Assembly (NCBI GenBank): GCA_013377005.1
Contig: JACABE010000015.1
Coordinates: forward strand, 1 to 64,000
From: Bacteroidota bacterium
Lineage (GTDB): Bacteria > Bacteroidota > Bacteroidia > Bacteroidales > JACABE01
Reading direction: 5' to 3'
DNA: 64,000 bases
Every line of letters begins with the position of its first letter. Positions within the stretch are counted from its first letter, which is position 1. A program made the position numbers and the translations under genes. Under the pieces are notes generated by a model that saw only the letters and a list, made by a program, of their open reading frames with translations, was not told the origin of the DNA and did not search any database. Positions 26,818 to 36,200 of the stretch are shown here, piece by piece.

Positions 26818-28056
26818 ATGATAGCTTTTGAAAAATTTACGTTGGAAAACGGATTAAAAGTACTGGTTCACAAAGATGAATCTACCCCTATAACTGCCGT
26901 AAATATATTATATAATGTAGGTGCCCGAGATGAACATCCTGATAAAACAGGATTTGCCCATTTATTTGAACATCTCATGTTTGGTGGTTCTAAAAATATT
27001 CCGGTTTTCGACGAACCACTCGAAAGAGTTGGAGGAGAAAATAATGCCTTTACCAATAACGACATCACAAATTATTATTTAACAATTCCTCAGCAAAATT
27101 TAGAAACCGCATTTTGGCTTGAATCAGACCGTATGAACGAATTGGCTTTTTCAGAAAAGAGCCTTGAAGTGCAGCGTAATGTTGTGGTTGAGGAATTCAA
27201 GCAACGCTATTTGAATCAACCTTATGGCGATGTATGGTTATTGCTTCGCCCATTGGCATACAAAAAACATCCTTATCAATGGTCAACAATCGGGAAAGAA
27301 ATATCGCATATCGAAAATGCTGTAATGGAAGATGTGAAGTCTTTCTTTTATCGCTTTTATCGTCCTAATAATGCCATCATGGTAATTGCCGGAAATGTGG
27401 AAGTAGAACAAATTAAAGAAATGAGTAAAAAATGGTTTGGAACTATTCCTGCCGGCGAACAACTGCAACGTAATATTCCTGCAGAACCATTGCAAACAGA
27501 AGAGAGAATGCTGACCGTTGAACGCAATGTTCCTTATGATGCTATTTACAAAACCTATCATATCTGTAAAAGAACAGAAAAAGACTACTATACTTTTGAT
27601 TTGATTTCTGATATTCTATCCAATGGAAAATCATCAAGATTCAACAACGAACTGGTGAAAAAACAAAAGCTATTTAGTGAAGTTAATGCATATCTTTCGG
27701 GAGATATTGATAATGGTCTTTTTATTATATCAGGAAAGTTGAACAATGATATTACAATGGAAGTTGCCGAACAAGCAATAGACAACGAAATAGATAAACT
27801 TAAAAATAATTTTGTTGAAGTTGACGAATTGCAAAAAGTAAAGAATAAAGCAGAATCGTTAATGATATTTTCGCAAATGAAAACCAATGATAAAGCAATG
27901 AATTTAGCATATTTTGAATTACTGGGAGATGCAAATATGATAAATACAGAAATTGAGAATTATAGAAATGTAACACAGGAGAATATTAAATCATTGGTTA
28001 CTAAAACGTTTATTAAAAGCAACTGCTCTAAATTATATTATCTTGCAAAAAAATAA
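26818..28056 (+). CDS. M16 family zinc metallopeptidase, catalytic subunit
   Basis: 412 residues of the pitrilysin/processing-peptidase family. The zinc motif HLFEH is at 48-52, the distal Glu lies in NVVVEEFKQR (about 121-130), and the second clan domain is present (PYDAIYKTYHIC, SNGKSSRFNNELVKKQKLFSE). No signal peptide is evident, which is common for this subgroup. Its usual partner, an M16 protein without the zinc motif, is found at 29724, but separated by two genes of an ECF sigma locus. The pair normally forms a heterodimer. Confidence 0.92.
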   Translation: MIAFEKFTLENGLKVLVHKDESTPITAVNILYNVGARDEHPDKTGFAHLFEHLMFGGSKNIPVFDEPLERVGGENNAFTNNDITNYYLTIPQQNLETAFWLESDRMNELAFSEKSLEVQRNVVVEEFKQRYLNQPYGDVWLLLRPLAYKKHPYQWSTIGKEISHIENAVMEDVKSFFYRFYRPNNAIMVIAGNVEVEQIKEMSKKWFGTIPAGEQLQRNIPAEPLQTEERMLTVERNVPYDAIYKTYHICKRTEKDYYTFDLISDILSNGKSSRFNNELVKKQKLFSEVNAYLSGDIDNGLFIISGKLNNDITMEVAEQAIDNEIDKLKNNFVEVDELQKVKNKAESLMIFSQMKTNDKAMNLAYFELLGDANMINTEIENYRNVTQENIKSLVTKTFIKSNCSKLYYLAKK

Positions 28057-28103
28057 CAGCATCAGACACCAAAACTAAGTTTAATATTGTCTATAAAATG
28101 TAA

Positions 28104-28637
28104 ATGATATCTGAAGCAGAAATAATAAGCGGATGCGTAAAAGGAGATAAAAGGGCTCAAAAAGCCCTATATGACAAATACTCAGCTAAAATGTTTGGGG
28201 TTTGCATAAGATATTTCAGAAGTAGAGATGAAGCTGAAGATGCATTACAAGAAGGATTTATTAAAGTTTTTAATAATATTGATAAATTTAGAAATGAAGG
28301 TAGTTTTGATGGATGGATTCGAAGAATAATAGTAAATACTGCGCTTAATTATTACAAAAGCAATTTAAAGCATTATTATTCGGTAGATTATCAAGAAATT
28401 GAAGAAAATGTTGAAGATACAAAACTAAATTTTGATAATTTTTCAGTAGAATTTCTTTTAAGTATTATTCAATCATTACCTGAAGGTTATCGACTGATTT
28501 TCAATTTATATGAAATAGAAGGATATAATCACAAAGAAATAGGAGAAATGCTTGGGATTTCGATAAATACATCGAAATCACAATTGATGAAGTCAAAAAT
28601 ACATTTACAAAAAAAACTGAATAAAAAAATTATATAG
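28104..28637 (+). CDS. ECF-type RNA polymerase sigma-70 factor
   Basis: 177 residues. Region 2: VKGDKRAQKALYDKYSAKMF, then DEAEDALQEGFIKVFNNIDKF and GSFDGWIRRIIVNTALNYYKS; region 4: LPEGYRLIFNLYEIEGYNHKEIGEMLGISINTSKSQLMKSKIHLQK, containing the helix-turn-helix. It belongs to the Bacteroidota ECF type that includes SigP-like factors. It starts 47 nt after the M16 protease gene and is followed 6 nt later by a membrane protein with a T9SS domain, its probable regulator. Confidence 0.93.
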   Translation: MISEAEIISGCVKGDKRAQKALYDKYSAKMFGVCIRYFRSRDEAEDALQEGFIKVFNNIDKFRNEGSFDGWIRRIIVNTALNYYKSNLKHYYSVDYQEIEENVEDTKLNFDNFSVEFLLSIIQSLPEGYRLIFNLYEIEGYNHKEIGEMLGISINTSKSQLMKSKIHLQKKLNKKII

Positions 28638-28643
28638 CACCAA

Positions 28644-29720
28644 ATGGAACAAGGAAAAGACATGGGAGATTTATTCAGAGAGGCTTTCAAAGATTTTGAA
28701 AGAAAGCCCTCCCCAAAGGTGTGGAATAACATTGAAAATACCATAAAAACACCTTTATATAGGAAATTTAATTTTTCAAAACCAATGAATTTAATCATTG
28801 GAAGTGCCATAATTGTTTCAATTATGGAAATCTTATATTTAGTTCAACCAAATAAACAACAAGTAAATACTCAGCTTCAAATAAAAAACACAGAAGTTGC
28901 TGAAAACAAAAAACAAAACATAATTACTAATGAAGAAAATACTGTTGTTTCTTCTCCAAAAATTATAAACAAGTCTCAAAAAGCAGCCAATATTAATACG
29001 AATAATGATTTAAAAATTAATATACCCAAGGAAAATACTACAAAAAGACAGAATATTAAAGATTTGATTGCTCAAGCAGATAACGATCAAATTATTTATG
29101 AAAATCAAAAGAAGCAAAACTCAGCAAATACTGCTGCTTTAGCTAAAACAAATACTGCAATAATTAATAAAAGCAATAATGATAACCAAAATACAATAAA
29201 AAACAATACTGTTATTTCAAAAAATAATCCTGTTACTGAAATTAGTTTTTCACCTGACCAAACTATTTGTAAAGGCGATAAAATAAAATTAAGTGTAAAT
29301 GGTGGCGTTTCTTATTTGTGGAGTACCGGTGAAAAAACGCAATACATTTTAGTAAATCCAACTTCATCTATTGATTACAGTGTAATTGCAACTGATGAAA
29401 ATGGCAACCGAAAAACAGGCTTGATTTCCGTTACTGTTTCTAATTGCAATGCTCCTTATATTCCAAATGCTTTCTCACCTAATAGTGATGGACAATCAGA
29501 TATTTTTAAAGTTTATGCAAATGATATTTCAAAGTTTGAAATGGTAATTGTATCACGTTCGGGCCAAGTTGTTTATACTTCTAAAAATATTAATGAAGGA
29601 TGGGATGGAAACATGAAAGGCAAACAAGCTCCCGAAGGAGTTTATCTATATACTATTAAATACACTAACGAACTTAATAAAGAACAAATCATTACAGGAC
29701 ATGTAACTCTTATCAGATAA
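28644..29720 (+). CDS. Membrane protein with N-terminal sigma-binding-type segment, PKD-like domain and T9SS type B sorting domain
   Basis: 358 residues. The N-terminal cytoplasmic segment (GDLFREAFKDFERKPSPKVWNNIE, about 8-31) is the type found in Bacteroidota proteins encoded after ECF sigma genes. One hydrophobic helix follows (about 50-67, MNLIIGSAIIVSIMEILYL), then an Asn/Lys-rich linker (about 70-190), a PKD-like beta domain (ISFSPDQTICKGDKIKL to VTVSNC, about 198-270), and a gliding-motility/type B C-terminal domain starting IPNAFSPNSDGQSD. An inner-membrane anchor together with a T9SS tail is contradictory if both work as usual. It may be an anti-sigma factor that senses export, or a relic fusion. 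Confidence 0.75.
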   Translation: MEQGKDMGDLFREAFKDFERKPSPKVWNNIENTIKTPLYRKFNFSKPMNLIIGSAIIVSIMEILYLVQPNKQQVNTQLQIKNTEVAENKKQNIITNEENTVVSSPKIINKSQKAANINTNNDLKINIPKENTTKRQNIKDLIAQADNDQIIYENQKKQNSANTAALAKTNTAIINKSNNDNQNTIKNNTVISKNNPVTEISFSPDQTICKGDKIKLSVNGGVSYLWSTGEKTQYILVNPTSSIDYSVIATDENGNRKTGLISVTVSNCNAPYIPNAFSPNSDGQSDIFKVYANDISKFEMVIVSRSGQVVYTSKNINEGWDGNMKGKQAPEGVYLYTIKYTNELNKEQIITGHVTLIR

Positions 29721-29723
29721 TTA

Positions 29724-31031
29724 ATGAATCAAAATATAAATCGAAGTTTTTCACCCGAAATACTAACTATCAATCCCGATTCATTCGGGATTGATAGTTT
29801 AGTGCCATTAAAAAATAATTTTCTTAATGGAATACCTTATTATCAAATTAATAAGGGAACTCAAGATGTTTTAAAAATAGAATTCCTTTTTAAAGCAGGA
29901 ACATCTTATCAGGAAATACCTTTTTCTGCTTTTTCTACCATTCAATTATTAACAGAAGGAACTGCAAATTATTCTGCTGAAAAAATTGCAGACTCCTTTG
30001 ATTATTTTGGAGCTTATATCGAGAAAGAAATTGATAGAGATTTTGCATCTGTTACAATTTACTGTTTAAATAAGTATTTAGAAAATATTATCCCGTTTGT
30101 TGAAGAAATAATAAAATGTCCTGTTTTTCCTGAACATGAAATTTCTATTTTTAAAGAAAAGCAAAAAACGCAACTAACCATTAACAATCAAAAAGTTAAT
30201 TTCGTTGCTAGAACTAAGTTTACAGAATTAATTTTTGGATCAAAGCATCCTTATGGACAAAAAGCAGAAATTGAAGATATTGAAAAAATCGAAAACAAAC
30301 ATTTAGCTGACTTCCATAAAAAACATTTCCATTCTAATAATTGTAATATTTTGATTTCTGGTAGAATAAAAGAAGATACTGTTATTTTACTTGAAAAGTA
30401 TTTTGGAAATACAAAATGGGGAAATGTTTCAGAAAATATTATATTAAAAGACCTTTCAACAACAATAGATAATCAACAGCACAAATTATTTATTCAAAAA
30501 AATGATGCTGTACAAACAGCAATAAGAATAGGTCGCGTAATGTTTACAATTAATGATCCCGATTTTCATAAATTTGAAGTTCTAAATACCATATTGGGTG
30601 GTTATTTTGGATCGAGACTCATGAAGAATATTAGAGAAGATAAAGGGTTTACTTATGGTATTGGCTCAGGATTATTGCCTCTTAAACATTCCGGATATTT
30701 TTTTATAACAACAGAAGTTGGTCAAGAATATACAAAGCAAACCATTGATGAAATTTATAAAGAGTTGAAAAAACTCAGAGAAGAGCTTGTTACTGATGAA
30801 GAATTATCGTTGGTAAAAACATATAAAATGGGCGAATTTATGCGAAGTATTGATGGGCCATTTGCTATTGCTGATATAGTTAAAACAATGATTCAGTTTG
30901 ACTTGACAATTGATAATTATAAAAATTATATAAAAACTCTTCAAATAATAAATTCTGAAGATATTCAAATTATAGCAAATAAGTATTTACAAGATAATAA
31001 ATTATATGAATTATGCGTTGGTAAGGAATAA
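29724..31031 (+). CDS. M16 family peptidase-like protein, non-catalytic subunit
   Basis: 435 residues with the M16 fold but no HxxEH: the site that should hold it reads AFSTIQLLTEGTANYSAEKI (about 73-92). The substrate-binding C-terminal motif is kept (NIREDKGFTYGIGSGLLPL, near 306). It is therefore the inactive partner of the M16 enzyme at 26818. It starts 3 nt after the T9SS-tailed membrane protein, so expression is tied to the sigma locus. A perfect 15-bp palindrome lies in its first 76 nt of coding sequence (29765-29799), encoding part of TINPDSFGIDSL. Confidence 0.88.
   Translation: MNQNINRSFSPEILTINPDSFGIDSLVPLKNNFLNGIPYYQINKGTQDVLKIEFLFKAGTSYQEIPFSAFSTIQLLTEGTANYSAEKIADSFDYFGAYIEKEIDRDFASVTIYCLNKYLENIIPFVEEIIKCPVFPEHEISIFKEKQKTQLTINNQKVNFVARTKFTELIFGSKHPYGQKAEIEDIEKIENKHLADFHKKHFHSNNCNILISGRIKEDTVILLEKYFGNTKWGNVSENIILKDLSTTIDNQQHKLFIQKNDAVQTAIRIGRVMFTINDPDFHKFEVLNTILGGYFGSRLMKNIREDKGFTYGIGSGLLPLKHSGYFFITTEVGQEYTKQTIDEIYKELKKLREELVTDEELSLVKTYKMGEFMRSIDGPFAIADIVKTMIQFDLTIDNYKNYIKTLQIINSEDIQIIANKYLQDNKLYELCVGKE
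29765..29799. repeat. Perfect palindrome inside a coding sequence (REP-like)
   Basis: Left arm 29765-29779 and right arm 29785-29799 are perfectly complementary (15 bp) around a 5-nt loop; the core is AATCCCGA/TCGGGATT. It sits at codons 15-25 of the inactive M16 gene and keeps the reading frame. Palindromes with a CCCGA...TCGGG core are typical dispersed repeats in Bacteroidota. Confidence 0.8.
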
Positions 31032-31084
31032 TTTTTTTTATTTCTATACAACCTTTTTGTAAATTTATGGTCTTTATCTATTAA

Positions 31085-33118
31085 ATGAATAAGAACTTAA
31101 TAGCCATATTATTATTTTTTATTGTTACACAAAGTTTTGCTGTGTTACCTCCTTCTTTGCGTTGTATTTCCGTTTCAAGTAATGGAAATATTAGTTTGAA
31201 TTGGGTTATTCCTACTAATATTGCAAGTTTTGATAGTTATCATATTTACAGAAGTAATTCTTTAACAGGATTATATACTAAAATAGACACTATATTTAAT
31301 GTAAATCAAACAACATATTTAGATGTTGGAGTAAATGCTAATAATCAATCATTTTTCTATTATATTCAATGCAGATCCACAGCTAATATATATACTTCTT
31401 CATCAGATACTATACAAAGTATTCGTTTAATGGTAATAAATTCAGGAACTGGACTAGCCAATTTAACTTGGAATTCAATTCATTCGCCGACATTTCCAGT
31501 AACTTCTTCATTTTACAAAATTTATAAAAATAATTCGGTTTTAGCTTCGTGGACAAGAGTCGATTCTACACAAAATTTGTATTATAATGATACTGTTAAG
31601 ATATGTCATGATACCGTTTCTTATAAAATTGAAGTAAGAGATGCTTCGAATTGTTATTCAATATCTTCAATTGATGGTAAATTATTTGAAGACTATACAG
31701 CTCCAATTACTAATGGAATAGATACTGTGAGCGTTGACCGTATTAACGGTAAAACAATCATTGGATGGAAACCGAGTCCATCATTGGATACCTGGGGCTA
31801 TATTATTTGTCATGGTTCACCCTGCATCGCTCTGGATACAGTGTATGGAAGATTAAATTCAAGTTACATTGATTTGCTAAATAATCCTTGTTTAATGACT
31901 CAAACCTATAGAATTGCTGCTTTTGATAGTTGTTTTAATACTAGTTTATTCAGTAATAATCATACTACCATTAAGTTGAGTGGTGATTTAGATATTTGTG
32001 CTAATAAAATTTCGTTAAATTGGACTTCTTACATTAACATGAATCCTACTCTTCAAGGCTATAAAATTTTTATGAGTAAAAATGGAGGAAGTTTTAATGT
32101 TATTTCTACAAATAATGCTACAACTCTTAATTACACTTTTCTTAATATTGAAGATAGTACAACTTATTGTTTTTATGTTCAGGCATTCGAAAACACAGGA
32201 CAAAAAACGTCCAGTTCTTGTGAAAAATGTTTCTATGTTAAAAAGCCATTAAATCCGAAATATTTATATATTAGATCAGTATCTGTTGTCTCAGATAATC
32301 AGATAGATGTAAAAGTTTTTACAGATCCTTCCGTTGCTACTTCTGGGTATAAGATTTTTAAATCAAAATCTCCGATTGGTTTGTTTACTTATCTTACTAC
32401 AATTCCTTATACTGCGAGTGCAAATTATACTTACAATGATTATGCTGTAACTGCTAAAAATACAGCGTATTATTATAAAGTAAGTAATACTGATAGTTGT
32501 GGGAATATTGGAATGTCTTCCAATATAGCCCATACAATGTTGTTAACAGTAACATTTGTAGATGGTTATGTTAATAAATTAGAATGGACAGATTACGGAG
32601 ATTGGGTTGGAAATGTATCTTCTTATTCTGTTTTTAGAACAATAAATGATGGAGTAAATTTATTAAAGTTAGCTGATGTTTCACCATTAATACCTGGAAG
32701 TTTATACCAATATTTAGATGATATTCAGAATTTAACAGAAAGCAAGGGTAAATTTATATATTATATACAAGCAAATGAAAATCCAAATGCTACCTATAAT
32801 TTTGTTGAGAAAAGCAATTCAAATGAAATAGAAATTATTCAAATGCCTGAAATGTATATTCCAAATGCATTTGCTCCGGATGGCGTAAACAAGGAGTTTA
32901 AACCAGTTATGTCTTTTGTAAATAGTGAGAATTATTTTATGCAAATTTATAATAGATTCGGGCAATTAATATTTGAAAATAACAATCCAGATGTAGGGTG
33001 GAATGGGACATTCAAAGGTGAAATTGTTGCTTCGGGTGTATATGTTTATTTGATAAGATATAGCAAACCCAATCATGATGTTATACAGAAAAAGGGTATT
33101 ATCACCATTGTTAATTAA
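31085..33118 (+). CDS. Secreted fibronectin-III-like protein with T9SS type B (gliding-motility) C-terminal domain
   Basis: 677 residues. Signal peptide 1-19 (ending SFAVLPPS). The body is a series of fibronectin-III-like modules recognisable by repeats of the type 'GYKIFKSKSPIGLFTYL ... YTYNDYAV ... YYYKVSNTDSCGN' and 'SYHIYRSNSLTGLYTKI ... TYLDVGVN'. The last 90 residues (MYIPNAFAPDGVNKEFKP to the terminal KKGIITIVN) form the type B sorting domain for T9SS export. Probably a surface or extracellular protein; ligand unknown. It follows the M16 gene by 53 nt, without a terminator. Confidence 0.88.
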   Translation: MNKNLIAILLFFIVTQSFAVLPPSLRCISVSSNGNISLNWVIPTNIASFDSYHIYRSNSLTGLYTKIDTIFNVNQTTYLDVGVNANNQSFFYYIQCRSTANIYTSSSDTIQSIRLMVINSGTGLANLTWNSIHSPTFPVTSSFYKIYKNNSVLASWTRVDSTQNLYYNDTVKICHDTVSYKIEVRDASNCYSISSIDGKLFEDYTAPITNGIDTVSVDRINGKTIIGWKPSPSLDTWGYIICHGSPCIALDTVYGRLNSSYIDLLNNPCLMTQTYRIAAFDSCFNTSLFSNNHTTIKLSGDLDICANKISLNWTSYINMNPTLQGYKIFMSKNGGSFNVISTNNATTLNYTFLNIEDSTTYCFYVQAFENTGQKTSSSCEKCFYVKKPLNPKYLYIRSVSVVSDNQIDVKVFTDPSVATSGYKIFKSKSPIGLFTYLTTIPYTASANYTYNDYAVTAKNTAYYYKVSNTDSCGNIGMSSNIAHTMLLTVTFVDGYVNKLEWTDYGDWVGNVSSYSVFRTINDGVNLLKLADVSPLIPGSLYQYLDDIQNLTESKGKFIYYIQANENPNATYNFVEKSNSNEIEIIQMPEMYIPNAFAPDGVNKEFKPVMSFVNSENYFMQIYNRFGQLIFENNNPDVGWNGTFKGEIVASGVYVYLIRYSKPNHDVIQKKGIITIVN

Positions 33119-33199
33119 TAGGGGATATTGGGTTTTGTAAAAAATACGTTAATTTTCTCGTTTTTTTTCATTTAAATACTATGAGGTTATTATTTTAAT

Positions 33200-33207
33200 T
33201 ATCTTTG
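33200..33207 (+). promoter_or_regulatory. Candidate -7 box of the giant surface protein gene
   Basis: TATCTTTG, exact TAnnTTTG, 82 nt before the ATG at 33290, leaving a leader of about 75 nt. Confidence 0.45.
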
Positions 33208-33289
33208 TAAGTTGAAATATTCTAAGCAAATTTATTACTAAATATAGAATCTTTATATATTATTATTCATCATTAATTTTTAACTCGTT

Positions 33290-36200
33290 ATGAAAAAAGT
33301 CTTATTTTTTGTAGTTGCATTAATTATGACATTCTTCGTTTCTGCTCAAACGATTGTTTTTCAGGAAAATTTTGAATCTCCATCTATTAACCTTACAACT
33401 ACGGCTGATTCTTTAGGTATTCCTATAACCAATTTTAAAGCATGGGCAACTACAACAAACCTTCATAATTCCGGATCTAAAGCAGATTCAAATGTCCTGC
33501 AAACTGCGTTAAGGACAATTTACTTAACTTCACCCTCGTTTGCAACGACAGGAAATAATTATGTTCTTCTTGAGTTTGCTCAAATCTGTAAATTGTATCT
33601 TTCAGATGGAGGAACTGTTGATGTTTCTGTTGATGGTGGGATAACCTGGACTCCTTTGGGTGCTGCAAATTACCAAGGAGTGGGTAGTATGACTTTACAA
33701 GCAGGAACCCCTAAATTTTGGGATAATTCATATACCGATTGGTCATCTGGTACCAATACAATTCCTACCAATTCTTGGTGGAAAAATGAAAAATTTGATA
33801 TTTCATCGATTGCTGCTAATAAAGCCAGTGTTAAAATCAGATTTAGATATACTTCTAGTGGTGGTATTGATATTGCTCATGGTTTGGGTAGATATGGCTG
33901 GTTATTAGATGATATAAAAGTAACAGCAGGTCTTTCTGAACTCAATCCTCCTATTGTTACTATGATAAATTATCCTATCGATACAGTTTATTATGGCGGT
34001 TCTTTTAACGTGTCTGCTTATGTAAAAGATGTTTCTGGTGTTGACTCAGTATTTGTCAATTATAAAGTTGGAAGCGGATCATTTATTCAACTAGCTATGA
34101 CTAAATCAACAGTTGTAGATAGTTTATATTCAGTTGATATTCCTTATGTTGGATATGGAAAATCTGTTTCTTATAATGTAGTAGCAAGAGACGCATCTGT
34201 TTCACACAATTTAGCTTACATGCCTAGTTCTACCAGTTACTATACTTTTTATACAAAATATATGATTGGAAGTGACGTAATTGTTGGAACGGGTACAGGT
34301 GCTCAAAATTATCCTTTCAAATCAAATGCAGATTATACTAAAAGTGCTTCTATCTATTTAGCAAGTAGTATTAATAGATTTGGATTAATAACCCAGTTGC
34401 AATGGAAAGTATCTACTGCACAACCATCTATAAATATCCCTGTAAAAATATACATTAAGCAAATACCTACAGCCACAACTACTATGACTGCAGATACTTG
34501 GGCTAATTTAAAAAATGGTGCTCTCTTAGTATACGATGGAACTCAAACATTTGGTGCCACTGGATGGGCCGCAATTGCGTTGACAACTCCTTTTAACTAT
34601 AATTCCGGTAATTTAATGGTTTTATGTGAGGCTAATAATGTTACAGCTGCTTCTGCTACTCCGTCTTTCAATTCTACAACCGGAGTATCAGGCGTACATC
34701 AATTTTTTGCTTCAAGTGCTTCTGCAACAGGAACTTTAAATACTTCTCTTCCCAATATTACTATTAACTTTTATATGCCACCACCACCTACTCAAGATGC
34801 TGGAATTTCTGAAATTACTAATCCAACAGGAAGTGTAAATGCAGGAACTTCATTTAATTTAAATCTTAAGATTAAGAATTTTGGAACTACAGCATTGTCA
34901 AAAGCTACAGTTCTCTATTCTGTTGATGGTGATATTCCAGTAACTATTACATGGAATGGACAAGGTAGTTTAGCTAAAGATTCTACTAAAATTTTTACAG
35001 CTGCTAACTTGAATTTATCTGCAGGAATACATACAATATCTGCTTGGACAATATTGCCTAATGATAGCCTTGACCAAGATATCTCAAATGATACGAGTTC
35101 TATAAGATTTTATGCCTGCCCGGGTGCTTTAAGTGGATTTTACACTGTAGGTGGAGCTACTGCTGATTTTCCAACATTTAAAGATGTTTCTGTAGGTTTA
35201 TCACAATGCGGTGTTGGTGGTCCAGTTGTTTTTTATATTTCACCCGGAATTTATTCCGATCAGATTACATTTCATGAGATTCCAGGAGCTTCAGCTATTA
35301 ATACTATTACTTTTAGACCTGCTCTCAATTATGATAGTACTTCTGTAATTTTGAACCATTTATCTACCTCCGCAGCTAACTGGATTGTAAAATTTGATAG
35401 TGCTGATTATATTACTTTTAAGAATATTAAATTTGCACCTGCCGACTCTGTTAATTCTGTAGCAGTTATTTTTACTAATGGTGCTACCAATAATAAAATG
35501 CTTGGTTGTTTAGTGGTTGGTTATCAAGGAAGTGTTGCTAATCAATCTCTGATAAATATTGAAGCTTCAACATTGGCAAACGGTAACAACTTAATTCAAG
35601 GTAATTATATTAAAAATGGTTCTTATGCAATATTAATTAAAGGTACTTCAGCTTCAAAATTAAAAAATACGATTATTAAAAATAATAATATTTATGATCC
35701 TAAAGTTTATGGTATTTTTACTCAATATGTTGACTCTACTTTAATTGACTCAAATACTGTGTATTCTCAAGTTGCAAATACATCAAGTAAATATGGTATT
35801 TATCTGAAGTATGGCAATAATTCAAATATTATTACCAAAAATACAGTAAGTCTTACAGGTGGAACCAATATGTACGGTATTTTAACTGACAGCTGTACTT
35901 CAACAGATGCTACTAAGGGATTAATTGCCAATAATTTTGTTAGCGTATTAAATGGAACTACTTTTGCTTATGGAATTCGATTGAATGTTACAACCAAGTA
36001 TAGAGTCTATTATAACTCCGTGGTTACCAATGGTGCTAGTGCAACAGATACCAGAGCAATTAACGTTGTTGGTACAAGTTCTGGTATGGATTTGAAAAAT
36101 AATAACTTGTTAAGTAATAAATATCCTATTTATGTTGAAGGCTCTAATTCTGTTGCTTCCAGTAATTATAATAATTATTTTTCAACAGGAACTACTTTTG

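Noticed and set aside
29724-31031. Active M16 protease
   Set aside because: The fold is present but the HxxEH zinc motif is replaced, so I call it the non-catalytic partner.
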